Assembly (NCBI RefSeq): GCF_900111885.1
Contig: NZ_FOKG01000021.1
Location: forward strand, 38,990-102,989
Direction: 5' to 3'
Length of the DNA: 64,000 nucleotides
Origin: Amycolatopsis marina
GTDB taxonomy: Bacteria > Actinomycetota > Actinomycetes > Mycobacteriales > Pseudonocardiaceae
Positions 27,060 to 41,349 of the stretch are shown one piece after another; the stretch's first letter is position 1, and each line of letters opens with the position of its first letter. The position numbers were made by a program, and so were the translations under genes. The notes under the pieces are model-generated. The model was not told the origin of the DNA. It saw only the letters and a program-made list of their open reading frames with translations, and ran no database searches.

Positions 27060-28427
27060 GTGCGGATGAGGCCGAGTGAGCAGCGCAGGGCTTCAAGAGG
27101 CGACCGTTGGACTTCCGGTGCCCTCGTGCTGCTGGTGGCCTGCGCCATCGCCGCGGGTTCGGGCACCGCGGTGGCCGTTCCGCCGCCCCCGCCGAACCCG
27201 AGTGACTCGGAACTGGAGGCGAGCCGCAACGCCGCGAACTCCAAGGCCGGAGCCGTCGGGCAGCTCACCAACCAGCTCGCGGAGGCGGAGTCGCGGTTGT
27301 CGAATCTGCGCGCTGAGGTCGAGCTGAAGATGGAGGAGGCCAACAAGGCCCTCGTCGACATGCGCACGGCCCAGGACGAGGCCACGCAGGCGGAGCGGGA
27401 GGCCACCGCCGCACGTTCGGCCTCGGACGCGGCCGCCGCGGCGATCGAGCGCTTGCGCGCGGATCTGGACAACTTCGTGGCGGGCAGCTACCAGCAGGGC
27501 AGCACCATCGGCTCGATGTCGGCCTACCTCGGTTCGGAGAGCCCGAAGGACCTGCTCGACCGGGCGCAGTTGCTCGACGCTGTCAGTGGCAGCCAGATGG
27601 ACGCGCTCGGCAGCATGCAACGGGCGCGCGTCACGAAGTCGAACAAGGACGCCGCCGCGCGCAAGGCGCTGGAGATCGCCGAGCAGATGCGGGCCGAGGC
27701 GGAGCAGGCGAAGGAAGCCGCCGACGCCGCCCAGGAGGCCGCGGTCGCGGCGCAACAGAGCCAGGCCGCGCGCACCGCCGAGGTCGAGGCCGAGAAGGAC
27801 GCTGTCGAGCGCCAGCTCTACGCCGCGCAGTCCAGGGTGAACGGCCTTGAGGGGCAGCGGCAGCGCTATGAGGACTGGCAGGCGCAGAAACGTGCCGAGG
27901 AGGCGGAGCGGGCGCGAAAGGCCGCGCTCGCGGCGGCGTCCTCCGCGAGCGGTAGCAGCGGGGGCGGTGCGCCACCGCGAAGCAGGCCGTCCGCACCGTC
28001 GGGTGCCGGGATCGAGACCGTCGTGGCGCGCGCCATGTCCCAGCTGGGAGTCATCTACGCCTGGGGTGGTGGCAACGCGTCCGGGCCGACCCGCGGCATT
28101 CGCGACGGGGGAGTGGCCGACCAGCACGGCGACTACCGGAAGATCGGCTTCGACTGTTCGGGGCTGATGATCTACGCGTTCGCCGGAGTCAAGTCCCTGC
28201 CGCACTACAGCGGCTACCAGTACAACTCGGGTCGGAAGGTGCCGCTTTCCCAGGCGCGGCGTGGGGACATGCTGTTCTGGGGCTACAACGGGGGCCGGAT
28301 TCACCACGTGGCGCTGTACCTCGGCAACGGGCAGATGATCGAGGCCCCCCAGTCCGGGCTACGAGTGCGGGTCGTGCCGGTGCGCTACGGCGGCATCATG
28401 CCCTACGCGACCCGGCTGATCGGCTGA
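27060..28427 (+). CDS. RipA-like NlpC/P60 peptidoglycan endopeptidase with coiled-coil
   Basis: 455 residues starting GTG after GGAGGTGGAG. Residues 1-39 are a signal peptide ending A-V-A. A Pro-rich stretch leads to a long alpha-helical coiled coil (about 45-290) rich in Ala, Glu, Lys and Arg, then a Ser/Gly/Pro linker. The C-terminal NlpC/P60 domain (about 315-455) has the nucleophile Cys366 in F-D-C-S-G-L and His415/416 in I-H-H-V-A-L-Y-L-G. RipA-type enzymes cleave D-Glu-mDAP bonds at the septum and are kept inactive by the coiled coil. Position near acn and moxR matches Rv1477. Confidence 0.9.
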   Translation: MRMRPSEQRRASRGDRWTSGALVLLVACAIAAGSGTAVAVPPPPPNPSDSELEASRNAANSKAGAVGQLTNQLAEAESRLSNLRAEVELKMEEANKALVDMRTAQDEATQAEREATAARSASDAAAAAIERLRADLDNFVAGSYQQGSTIGSMSAYLGSESPKDLLDRAQLLDAVSGSQMDALGSMQRARVTKSNKDAAARKALEIAEQMRAEAEQAKEAADAAQEAAVAAQQSQAARTAEVEAEKDAVERQLYAAQSRVNGLEGQRQRYEDWQAQKRAEEAERARKAALAAASSASGSSGGGAPPRSRPSAPSGAGIETVVARAMSQLGVIYAWGGGNASGPTRGIRDGGVADQHGDYRKIGFDCSGLMIYAFAGVKSLPHYSGYQYNSGRKVPLSQARRGDMLFWGYNGGRIHHVALYLGNGQMIEAPQSGLRVRVVPVRYGGIMPYATRLIG

Positions 28428-28452
28428 CCGCACCGGGCCCTCGCCGGTGCGG
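28428..28452 (+). terminator. Strong hairpin directly after the RipA-like gene
   Basis: CCGCACCGG (28428-28436) and CCGGTGCGG (28444-28452) pair perfectly around seven bases, beginning at the first base after the stop codon. There is no U-tract, as is common for high-GC terminators. Confidence 0.6.
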
Positions 28453-28553
28453 TGGCTGAGGCCGACGAAGCCGTCCAGCGACATCGTGAAGTGGCAGAGC
28501 ACCACATCCCGGCCGCCCCGCCCTTCTCCGCCTCACCACCGCACCGCTCGGTG

Positions 28554-34118
<5,565 letters not shown>

Positions 34119-34247
34119 CGGCTGAGCCTCCCAAGTCCCCACGCACAGAAGGCGACGCCCGGGGCCTCGCCAGCGTCGCCTGTACCTGACGTACACCTTG
34201 CTCGATTACCGGTGGGTACACCAATGTCGTGCCCCGCGCATGCCGGA

Positions 34248-34295
34248 GCCACTGTGTTGTGGGAACCCCACAAAAGCGACCTGGGCCACAGTGGC
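34248..34295. promoter_or_regulatory. Nested palindromes in the carboxylase / TetR divergent spacer
   Basis: TTGTGGG (34257-34263) and CCCACAA (34267-34273) form an inner hairpin with a three-base loop. Directly outside it GCCACTGTG (34248-34256) pairs with CACAGTGGC (34287-34295). The site is 130-170 bases upstream of the carboxylase and 113-160 bases upstream of the TetR start, suited to an operator controlling both. Confidence 0.55.
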
Positions 34296-34394
34296 GGGTC
34301 GGCGTTTCCCGCAAGGTCTGCCACAAAACCCGCCGTTTCGCCGCGTGTGCACCGCCGGATCGTGGGCGCAGGTTTTCTGGAGCAGCTGCTCTGT

Positions 34395-34400
34395 TACTGT
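34395..34400 (+). promoter_or_regulatory. Leaderless -10 element of the TetR gene
   Basis: TACTGT, then exactly seven bases, then ATG 34408. The spacing would put the first transcribed base at the start codon. Confidence 0.55.
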
Positions 34401-34407
34401 CCAGGTC

Positions 34408-35085
34408 ATGCCCCGGCCCCGTGTCCATGACCTGGAGAGACTGCTCGACACCGCTGAGCGGCTGGTCGCGGACGCCGGCGCGGAGCAGGTCACCGTGCGC
34501 GCCCTGTCCGCGGCGGCCGGCGTGCCGAACGGCACGATCTACCACGCGTTCGGTTCGATCGCCACGTTGCTCGGGCAGGTGTGGCTGCGGGCGGCCACCG
34601 CCTTCCTCGATCTGCAGGCCGAACTGGCGGAAAGGGCACTCGACGGCCGGTCCGCGAATCCCCACACCGCCGTCGCCGCCGTGGTGGCGGCCGCCGACGC
34701 CCCCGCCGTGTTCGCCGAGCGACGTCCCGCCGCGGCCAGGATGCTGCTCACGGTGAAGCGGGACACGCTGCTCGGCCCGCAACTGCCCGCCGACCTCGCC
34801 GACTCGCTGATCGCCCTCGACACCCGGCTGGTGGCCTTGCTGGTCCGATTGACGGACCTGGTGTGGGGCAGGCGGGACGGCGCCGCGGTCGAGGTCCTGA
34901 CCACCTGCGTGGTGGACCTGCCGACCGCGTTGTTCCGCCGCGCGCTGACCGGTCCCGTTGCCGAGGGGGCGTCGCCGGTCGACGCACCCACGCGCGAGCG
35001 TCTCGCGGCGGCCGTGCGCGCGGTACTCACCGTCGCACCGCCGCCCTCCCTTACCCGCCGGAACTCACCCAACACAAAGGACTGA
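34408..35085 (+). CDS. TetR-family regulator next to the fused carboxylase
   Basis: 225 residues from ATG 34408. The HTH shows L-L-D-T-A-E-R-L-V-A-D-A-G, V-T-V-R-A-L-S-A-A-A-G-V and N-G-T-I-Y-H-A-F-G-S-I. The ligand domain is Ala/Leu-rich with R-R-P-A-A-A-R-M-L-L. It is divergent from the carboxylase and two bases upstream of an enoyl-CoA hydratase, so a role in controlling acyl-CoA metabolism, with an acyl-CoA-type ligand, is a reasonable inference. Confidence 0.85.
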   Translation: MPRPRVHDLERLLDTAERLVADAGAEQVTVRALSAAAGVPNGTIYHAFGSIATLLGQVWLRAATAFLDLQAELAERALDGRSANPHTAVAAVVAAADAPAVFAERRPAAARMLLTVKRDTLLGPQLPADLADSLIALDTRLVALLVRLTDLVWGRRDGAAVEVLTTCVVDLPTALFRRALTGPVAEGASPVDAPTRERLAAAVRAVLTVAPPPSLTRRNSPNTKD

Positions 35086-35087
35086 AC

Positions 35088-35750
35088 GTGCCCGCACTGC
35101 AGCATCACGATTCCGTGTCCGTGCTCGACCTCGGAGCGGACGAGAACCGTTTCTCCCCCGAATGGCTCAAGACCGTGCATTCCCTGCTGGACACCGTCGA
35201 GGACGCCCCGAACCCGTCCGTGCTCGTGACGACGGGACACGGAAAGTTCTTCTCCAACGGACTGGACCTCGAGTGGCTGATGGCCCACGGTGACCAGGCC
35301 GAGCAGTACATCGCCGAGGTCCACGAACTGTTCGCCCGCGTGCTCACCTTCCCCGTGCCCACGGCCGCCGCGCTCAACGGGCACGCGTTCGGCGCGGGAG
35401 CCATGCTCGCCATGGCCCACGACTTCCGGGTGATGCGGGCGGACCGGGGATACTTCTGCTTTCCCGAGGTCGATATCAACATCCCGTTCACCCAGGGAAT
35501 GGCCGCGCTCATCCAGAGCAAGACGACTCCCGCGGCCGCGGTCGCCTCGATGACCACCGGCAGGCGGTTCGGCGGAGGAGAGGCCAGGGACCTCGGCCTG
35601 GTGGACGACATCGCCGACGAGTCCGAACTGGTGGACCGCGCCGGTGATCGCGTTCGCGGGCTGGCCGGTAAGGACAAGGGCACGCTGGAAGCCATCAAGT
35701 CCACCATGTTCGCCTCAGCCGTTGCCGCGTTGCGTGGTACGGCCGGGTAG
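35088..35750 (+). CDS. Enoyl-CoA hydratase/isomerase-family protein
   Basis: 220 residues from GTG 35088, two bases after the TetR stop. The crotonase fold is recognisable from K-F-F-S-N-G-L-D-L near residue 54, A-A-L-N-G-H-A-F-G-A-G-A-M-L oxyanion segment near 97 and F-P-E-V-D-I-N near 124. The second catalytic glutamate appears as this E in P-E-V. The protein is short, like the delta3-delta2-enoyl-CoA isomerase subgroup, so either isomerase or hydratase activity is possible. It belongs with the TetR and fused carboxylase as an acyl-CoA gene set. Confidence 0.85.
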   Translation: MPALQHHDSVSVLDLGADENRFSPEWLKTVHSLLDTVEDAPNPSVLVTTGHGKFFSNGLDLEWLMAHGDQAEQYIAEVHELFARVLTFPVPTAAALNGHAFGAGAMLAMAHDFRVMRADRGYFCFPEVDINIPFTQGMAALIQSKTTPAAAVASMTTGRRFGGGEARDLGLVDDIADESELVDRAGDRVRGLAGKDKGTLEAIKSTMFASAVAALRGTAG

Positions 35751-35756
35751 AACTGT

Positions 35757-36359
35757 GTGATGAACAGTCCGGTCGAACCCGCGGCGGCCGAGGGCCTCGC
35801 GGCGATCGTGCTCGCCGGTGGCGGAGCACGCAGACTCGCCGGCCTCGACAAGCCCATGATCGAGGTCGGCGGGCGGACGCTGCTGCACGGTGTGCTCGCC
35901 GCTGTCGGGCCCGCGGACCCGGTGATCGTGGTCGGTCCCGAACGAGCGGGGTTCCCCGGCGTGCGGTGGACCAGGGAGGACCCGCCGGGTGGGGGGCCGG
36001 TCGCCGCGCTCGCCACGGGACTGGAGTGCGTCCCGCCCGGTGCCACCGAGGTCGCCGTCCTGGCCGGCGACCTCCTCGGGGTGACCGCGTCGACCGTCCG
36101 CCGACTGCGCGCGGCACTCGGGGCGGGCGACGGCGCACTGCTCGTGGACGAGGACGGTCGCAGGCAGTGGCTGGCGGGGGTGTGGCGCCCGGTCGCACTG
36201 CGGGCCGCGCTGCCCGCGCGGCCGTCGGGTGCGGCGTTGCGCCGCGTTCTCGGCGGACTGTCCATCGTGGAGGTCCCAGCGCTGCGGGGCGAGACGTTCG
36301 ACGTGGACACGCCCGCCGATCTCGACCGAGCCCGGCGCGGTGCCCGCGCCGACGACTGA
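35757..36359 (+). CDS. mobA: Molybdopterin-guanylyltransferase-like NTP transferase
   Basis: 200 residues. The nucleotide-binding start reads I-V-L-A-G-G-G-A-R-R-L-A-G-L-D-K-P, close to the L-A-G-G-X-S-R-R-X-G-X-D-K signature of MobA; a D-P-P-G-G-G-P-V-A-A segment and the acidic A-V-L-A-G-D-L metal site follow. MobA attaches GMP to molybdopterin. The C-terminal F-D-V-D-T-P-A-D-L-D is typical. Start may be GTG 35757 or ATG 35760; a TAGAAC box six bases before the ATG hints at leaderless initiation. Confidence 0.8.
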   Translation: MMNSPVEPAAAEGLAAIVLAGGGARRLAGLDKPMIEVGGRTLLHGVLAAVGPADPVIVVGPERAGFPGVRWTREDPPGGGPVAALATGLECVPPGATEVAVLAGDLLGVTASTVRRLRAALGAGDGALLVDEDGRRQWLAGVWRPVALRAALPARPSGAALRRVLGGLSIVEVPALRGETFDVDTPADLDRARRGARADD

Positions 36360-36491
36360 CCAGGCAGCACCTTCACAGCCGTCACACTGCGCATCCGGTT
36401 GGCTGTCCCTACTCTGGCCGCTCATGGCCGTGCCGCTGGGGACGGGTACGGTCGCACGGCGCAGGTGATCATGCAGCAGGTAGGAGGCACC

Positions 36492-37556
36492 GTGACCGAG
36501 CCCGGCTACTCCGACGGGACGACCGGCGGACAACCCGGCACACCAGCCAACGACGCGCAGTTGCTCGAACGCACCGTCTTCGAGGTGAAGCGGATAATCG
36601 TCGGGCAGGACCGGCTGGTCGAACGGATGCTGGTGGGGCTGCTGGCCAAGGGGCACCTGCTGATCGAAGGTGTTCCCGGTGTGGCGAAGACACTCGCCGT
36701 CGAGACCTTCGCGCGCGTCGTCGGCGGCAGCTTCTCCCGTGTGCAGTTCACACCGGACCTTGTGCCCGCCGATATCCTCGGCACCCGGATGTACCGTCAG
36801 ACCAGCGAGAAGTTCGACGTCGAACTCGGTCCCGTCGTGGCGAACTTCGTGCTCGCGGACGAGATCAACCGGGCTCCCGCGAAGGTCCAGTCCGCGATGC
36901 TCGAGGTGATGGCGGAACGGCACGTCTCCATCGGTGGGCAGACCTTCCCGATGCCGGACCCGTTCCTGGTGCTCGCCACCCAGAACCCGATCGAGAACGA
37001 GGGCGTGTACCCGCTGCCCGAAGCCCAGCGGGACCGCTTCCTGTTCAAGATCATCGTCGAGTATCCCTCGGCCGAGGAGGAGCGCGAGATCGTCTACCGG
37101 ATGGGGGTCGCCCCGCCGGAGCCGCACGAGGTCCTCACGCCTGCCGAACTGACCAGGCTGCAGGGCGTGGCGTCACAGGTGTTCGTGCACCACGCGCTGG
37201 TCGACTACGTGGTCCGGCTGGTTCTCACCACCCGCACCCCAGCCGAGCACGGGCTCGCCGACGTGGCGGGCTGGGTGTCCTACGGCGCCTCACCGAGGGC
37301 CAGCCTCGGCATCATCGCCGCGGCGCGTGCCCTCGCACTGGTCCGCGGCCGCGACTACGTCCTGCCCCAGGACGTAGTCGACGTCGTACCCGATGTGCTA
37401 CGGCACCGGCTGGTGCTCTCCTACGACGCGCTCGCCGATGGCGTCCCGCTGGACCACATCATCACCAGGGTGCTGCAGACCGTGCCGTTGCCGCAGGTGT
37501 CGGCCCGCCCGCAGGGGGGCGGCCAGCCGGTCGGCGCGGGCGTGCCGGGCAGGTAG
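36492..37556 (+). CDS. moxR1: MoxR-family AAA+ ATPase (Rv1479 type)
   Basis: 354 residues from GTG 36492, five bases after TAGGAGG. Walker A is G-V-P-G-V-A-K-T near residue 59, Walker B V-L-A-D-E-I-N near 122, sensor 1 L-A-T-Q-N-P-I-E near 170, and the C-terminal lid contains P-R-A-S-L. MoxR proteins work as chaperone-like ATPases with VWA partners. It is followed by DUF58 and VWA genes, the classic moxR-DUF58-VWA operon that in M. tuberculosis lies between ripAB and fabG1-inhA. Confidence 0.92.
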   Translation: MTEPGYSDGTTGGQPGTPANDAQLLERTVFEVKRIIVGQDRLVERMLVGLLAKGHLLIEGVPGVAKTLAVETFARVVGGSFSRVQFTPDLVPADILGTRMYRQTSEKFDVELGPVVANFVLADEINRAPAKVQSAMLEVMAERHVSIGGQTFPMPDPFLVLATQNPIENEGVYPLPEAQRDRFLFKIIVEYPSAEEEREIVYRMGVAPPEPHEVLTPAELTRLQGVASQVFVHHALVDYVVRLVLTTRTPAEHGLADVAGWVSYGASPRASLGIIAAARALALVRGRDYVLPQDVVDVVPDVLRHRLVLSYDALADGVPLDHIITRVLQTVPLPQVSARPQGGGQPVGAGVPGR

Positions 37557-37569
37557 CGAAACGCGATCC

Positions 37570-38583
37570 ATGGGTGGCACAAGCGACGCCGACGGCGGTC
37601 CTCGATTCCCGCATCGCCGGTCGGCACACGGTGAGACCCCGAAGCAGGCCGAGGCGAACGCGCGGCCGGACTGGGCTCCGCCGATCCTGCGCGGCGACCG
37701 GCTGGAAGCCGGTCTGCGCACGCTGGAGCTGGAGGTGCGGCGCAGGCTGGACGGACTGCTGCAGGGCAACCACCTCGGCCTGGTCCCAGGACCGGGCTCC
37801 GAGCCGGGGGAGGCAAGGCCGTACCAGCCCGGCGATGACGTACGCCGGATGGACTGGGCGGTCACCGCCCGCACAACCGTGCCGCATATCAGGGAGACCG
37901 TCGCGGATCGGGAACTGGAGACCTGGGTGGTCGCGGACCTGTCGGCGAGCCTGGACTTCGGCACCGCCTATTGCGAGAAGCGGGACCTGGTCGTCTGCGC
38001 GGTCGCGGCCATCGCGCATCTCACCGGCGGTGGGGGCAACCGCCTGGGGGCACTGGTCTCGACAGGGGCCACCACGACGCGGTTACCGCCGATGGGGGGT
38101 CTGCAGCACGCGCGCGGCCTCGTCCGCAAGATCGCCGAGACACCAAGGGCCGCCGAGGGAACCAGAGGCGACCTGGCGGGGGCCGTCGAGCAACTTCGCA
38201 GGCCGCCGCGCAGGCGCGGTCTCGCCGTGGTGATTTCGGACTTCCTCGGGGACATGGAGTGGCAGCGTCCGCTGCGGGCCCTCTCGGCCCGGCACGAACT
38301 GGTGGCGATCGAGGTGCTCGACCCACGGGACGTGGACCTGCCCGACGTGGGCACCGTGGTGCTCGCCGACCCGGAAACCGGCAAGCAGCGAGAGGTGCAC
38401 GCCTCGGCGCTACTGCGCAAGGAGTTCGGCGCCGCGGCCAGGGCGCACCGCGAGGAGGTGGCGGCGGGCCTGCGCCGTGCGGGAGCGGGACATCTGGTGC
38501 TGCGCACCGACTCCGACTGGATCGCCGACATGGTCCGGTTCGTCGTGGCGCGCAAGCGCGGCTGGTCGGGGGGTGGCCGGTGA
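37570..38583 (+). CDS. DUF58-domain protein (Rv1480 type)
   Basis: 337 residues from ATG 37570. The DUF58 core appears as G-E-A-R-P-Y-Q-P-G-D-D-V-R-R-M-D-W near residue 80 and V-A-D-L-S-A-S-L-D-F-G near 118, a degenerate VWA/MIDAS-like region. No membrane segment is present, unlike longer DUF58 proteins. The gene is 13 bases after moxR1 and 67 bases before the VWA gene, so it is the middle of a three-gene operon. In Rickettsiella and mycobacterial systems such proteins serve as MoxR substrates or adaptors; here this is inference. Confidence 0.88.
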   Translation: MGGTSDADGGPRFPHRRSAHGETPKQAEANARPDWAPPILRGDRLEAGLRTLELEVRRRLDGLLQGNHLGLVPGPGSEPGEARPYQPGDDVRRMDWAVTARTTVPHIRETVADRELETWVVADLSASLDFGTAYCEKRDLVVCAVAAIAHLTGGGGNRLGALVSTGATTTRLPPMGGLQHARGLVRKIAETPRAAEGTRGDLAGAVEQLRRPPRRRGLAVVISDFLGDMEWQRPLRALSARHELVAIEVLDPRDVDLPDVGTVVLADPETGKQREVHASALLRKEFGAAARAHREEVAAGLRRAGAGHLVLRTDSDWIADMVRFVVARKRGWSGGGR

Positions 38584-38650
38584 GGATGTCGCCGGACGGC
38601 ACGGGGCTCGTGCGGCCGAGTGCGAAACGGAGCGAGGCAGGTGGGCTGAC

Positions 38651-39634
38651 GTGAACCTGACTGGATTCGCCTCGCCGTGGTGGTTCCTGTTGCTGCTGGT
38701 CGTCGCAGCGGTGACCGTCGGCTACGTGCTCGCGCAGCGCGCCCGGCGCAGGCGCACCATGCGGTTCTCCAATCTCGAACTGCTCGACCGCGTCGCGCCG
38801 CGAAGCCAGGGTTGGCCCAAGCACGTTCCGGCCGCGTTGCTCATCGTGTCGCTGCTGCTGCTGACGTTCGCCCTTGCCGGGCCGACGGCGGAGCAGAAGG
38901 TTCCGCGGAACCGTGCCACGGTGATGCTGGTGATCGACGTGTCCCTGTCGATGGAGGCGACCGACGTCGCTCCGACCCGGATCAAGGCCGCTCAGGAAGC
39001 GGCCCGGTCCTTCGCCGAGGGGCTGACGCCGGGGGTGAACCTGGGGCTGATCTCGTTCGCGGGCACCGCGACGGTGCTGGTCGCGCCCACCACGGAACGT
39101 GGTGGCGTGGTCAGGGCGATCGACAACCTGAAACTGGCGCAGTCCACCGCGACCGGCGAGGGGATCTTCGCCGCACTGCAGGCCATCGAGGGCTTCTCCG
39201 CCGTCGTCGGCGGGGCGGAGGGGCCGCCACCGGCGCGGATCGTGCTGATGACCGACGGCAAGCAGACCGTGCCGACCGGCGATCCGTACGACCCCAGGGG
39301 CGCCTACACCGCCGCCCAGGCGGCCAAGCAGCAGCAGATCCCGGTGTCCTCGATCTCGTTCGGCACATCACACGGCACGGTGGACATCGAGGGCAAGGAG
39401 ATCCCGGTCGAGGTGGACGACGAGTCCATGCGTGAGATCGCCCGCCTGTCGGGCGGGGACTTCTACAAGGCCGCAACGGCTGACGAGCTCAAACAGGTCT
39501 ACGCGAGTCTCGGCGAGCAGATCGGGTACGAGACCAAGGACGCCGACGCGAGCAAGCCGTGGGTCGCGCTCGCCACGATCATGCTGATCGGCGCCGCCGG
39601 CTCGTCACTGTTCCTCGGACAGCGGCTGCCCTGA
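38651..39634 (+). CDS. Membrane-anchored VWA-domain protein (Rv1481 type)
   Basis: 327 residues from GTG 38651. Transmembrane helices lie at about 9-28, 57-77 and 305-322. The VWA domain between them has an intact MIDAS: D-V-S-L-S-M near residue 97, Thr in T-A-T-G-E-G around 170, and L-M-T-D-G-K near 200. It faces the cytosol or outside depending on helix topology; Bacteroides-type BatA homologues are membrane bound. It completes the moxR-DUF58-VWA operon. Confidence 0.9.
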   Translation: MNLTGFASPWWFLLLLVVAAVTVGYVLAQRARRRRTMRFSNLELLDRVAPRSQGWPKHVPAALLIVSLLLLTFALAGPTAEQKVPRNRATVMLVIDVSLSMEATDVAPTRIKAAQEAARSFAEGLTPGVNLGLISFAGTATVLVAPTTERGGVVRAIDNLKLAQSTATGEGIFAALQAIEGFSAVVGGAEGPPPARIVLMTDGKQTVPTGDPYDPRGAYTAAQAAKQQQIPVSSISFGTSHGTVDIEGKEIPVEVDDESMREIARLSGGDFYKAATADELKQVYASLGEQIGYETKDADASKPWVALATIMLIGAAGSSLFLGQRLP

Positions 39635-39644
39635 GTGCGCAGGA

Positions 39645-39780
39645 GGGTTGTTCAGAGGTCGGTGGACGGGGCCGCCCCGAGCCCCGCTGTGGCGTGCTGA
39701 TTTGTGCCACATGGGGGCGGTCGTGGCTGCCGACCGCAGGTGAGGCACGGCACGACCCGCAGGTCGGCGGTGAACAACCC
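39645..39780. repeat. 136-base element bounded by 10-base perfect inverted repeats
   Basis: GGGTTGTTCA (39645-39654) and TGAACAACCC (39771-39780) bound a GC-rich stretch that holds further pairing, such as TGTGGC with GCCACA around 39693-39713. It fills the convergent spacer between the VWA gene and trmL. It has no ORF. It could be a small non-autonomous mobile element or a long-stem bidirectional terminator. Confidence 0.5.
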
Positions 39781-39789
39781 GACTTACGA

Positions 39790-40266
39790 CTAGGACGCAG
39801 GCTCCCCGGCCCCGGCGAAATCGTGCTGGCGCCAGGCCTCGTACATCGCGACGGCCGCGCTGTTCGCCAGGTTCAGTGACCGGGATGACGGCAGCATCGG
39901 CAGGGTGACGCTGTCGGTGATGGCGTCCCCGGCGAGCACGGGCGAGGGCAGGCCCGTCGACTCCGGGCCGAAGAGCAGAACGTCTCCCGGCTGGTATCGC
40001 ACATCGGTGTAGCGGCGGGTGGCGGCCGTGGTGAAGGCGTACACGTTGGCGGGGAGCAGGTGCGCCAGCGCGGAGTCGAGGTCGGCGTGCACCCGGACCA
40101 GCGCGAGGTCGTGGTAGTCGAGGCCGGCGCGACGCAGATGGCGCGCCTCCAGCGAGAAGCCGAGTGGTTCGATCAGATGCAACTCGCACCCGGTGTTCGC
40201 GGCCAGCCGGATCGCGTTGCCCGTGTTGGGCGGGATCTCCGGTTGGTAGAACACGATCCGGAACAC
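39790..40266 (-). CDS. trmL: TrmL, tRNA (cytidine34/uridine34-2'-O)-methyltransferase
   Basis: 158 residues, the usual length for this SPOUT-fold enzyme that methylates the wobble ribose of some tRNA-Leu. Diagnostic segments are Q-P-E-I-P-P-N-T-G-N near residue 8, L-H-L-I-E-P-L-G-F near 30, L-L-F-G-P-E-S-T-G-L near 95 and the knot region S-R-S-L-N-L-A-N-S-A-A near 127. A GTATA...TATAC palindrome 67-82 bases upstream probably forms its promoter. Confidence 0.93.
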   Translation of the reverse strand: MFRIVFYQPEIPPNTGNAIRLAANTGCELHLIEPLGFSLEARHLRRAGLDYHDLALVRVHADLDSALAHLLPANVYAFTTAATRRYTDVRYQPGDVLLFGPESTGLPSPVLAGDAITDSVTLPMLPSSRSLNLANSAAVAMYEAWRQHDFAGAGEPAS

Positions 40267-40332
40267 GTCGTCACAGGCTTTCTGGTCGGCGACCCCACGG
40301 GACAGGGGACCACTCTAGGGGCGTCCGTTGAT

Positions 40333-40348
40333 GTATAACGTCCTATAC
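40333..40348 (-). promoter_or_regulatory. Predicted trmL promoter/operator palindrome
   Basis: GTATA and TATAC flank six bases at 40333-40348, providing AT-rich -10-like boxes in an otherwise GC-rich region between trmL and the TAXI gene. Confidence 0.35.
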
Positions 40349-40368
40349 GGTGCCGCTCGTGGCGCCGG

Positions 40369-41349
40369 TCAGCCGTGTAGCACCCGGTACACCGCTGCCG
40401 CCCCTTCGTGAAGCGGCAGGGAAGCGGTGCCGATCAGGGTCCGGACGTCGAGGTACTGGGTGCCCGCGGCCTGCGCCGGAACAAGGTCGGCGGCACGGGT
40501 GGCCAACACCCTGGTGACTGCGCCGACGACGTCACCAGGCAGTGCGGCGGCGCAGACCAGCAGATTCGCCACGCCGATGGTCGACTGTCCGGAAATTCGC
40601 GGATACGCGTCCGCAGGCACCCGGACCTGCGCGTAGACCGGGCCGTGGGCCGAGCGCATGGCGGGCAGCAGGTCGTTCAGGGGGAGGAGGACCAGCGGGG
40701 TGTCCTCGCTGAGCTCGGCGAGAGCCTGCGTCGGTACGCCACCGGACCACAGGAGACTGTCGATCCCGCCGTTCCGCAGCGCGGCCACGGCGTCGGCAAG
40801 ACCTCGGTGTTCGGCCTGCACGGCGAGACCCGCGACCCGGATCAGCCGGTCGCCGGTCACCGCGGCACCGGAGCCGGCGGCGCCCAGGGAGATCCGACGT
40901 CCCGCGAGGTCGCCGACCGATCGGATCGGGCCGTCCGCGCGGGCAAGCAGTTGCAGGTAGTTCTCGTACACCCGGCCGATGGCCCGCAGCGGCACCGGTG
41001 TGGAGAACGGTGCGGTACCGGCGACGGCGGCCTCGGCCGAATCCGCGAGGGCCAGGCCGAGGTCGGCCGTCCCGGCCTGCACGGCATGGATGTTGGCGAC
41101 GCTCGCCTCGGTGGGCACGGCCGAGCAGTGCAGCCGCGGTTCGGCGCGGGTGATCTCGGCGGCGAGCAGGCGCGCGAACTCCAGGTAGAACCCGCCGCTT
41201 TCCCCGGCGGCGATCACGAGTTCCCGCTCGGGTCCCCGGTAGCCCCCACCTGAGCAGCCCGCGAGGAGTCCCAGCGCACCGGCAAGCGCCGCTCTTCTGC
41301 CGAATTCCGCTGGCCGCGGTGCGTGCTCGGTTCTCGTACGCCCTCTCAT
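40369..41349 (-). CDS. TAXI-family (TRAP-associated) solute-receptor lipoprotein
   Basis: 326 residues. A basic N-terminus and lipobox L-A-G-C (Cys33) mark a lipoprotein. The body starts L-V-I-A-A-G-E-S-G-G-F-Y-L-E-F-A, the TAXI signature, and continues with A-D-L-G-L-A-L-A, G-R-R-I-S-L-G-A-A-G-S-G-A and I-S-G-Q-S-T-I-G-V-A-N. TAXI proteins normally feed a TRAP permease; no DctQ/M genes are present. Instead its ATG overlaps the stop of a histidine kinase gene (ATGA), so it is probably the external sensor for that two-component system. Confidence 0.85.
   Translation of the reverse strand: MRGRTRTEHAPRPAEFGRRAALAGALGLLAGCSGGGYRGPERELVIAAGESGGFYLEFARLLAAEITRAEPRLHCSAVPTEASVANIHAVQAGTADLGLALADSAEAAVAGTAPFSTPVPLRAIGRVYENYLQLLARADGPIRSVGDLAGRRISLGAAGSGAAVTGDRLIRVAGLAVQAEHRGLADAVAALRNGGIDSLLWSGGVPTQALAELSEDTPLVLLPLNDLLPAMRSAHGPVYAQVRVPADAYPRISGQSTIGVANLLVCAAALPGDVVGAVTRVLATRAADLVPAQAAGTQYLDVRTLIGTASLPLHEGAAAVYRVLHG

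Noticed and set aside
35966..38233. A 755-codon plus-strand frame across mobA, moxR1 and DUF58
   Set aside because: Out of frame with three well-supported genes and Arg/Gly-rich.
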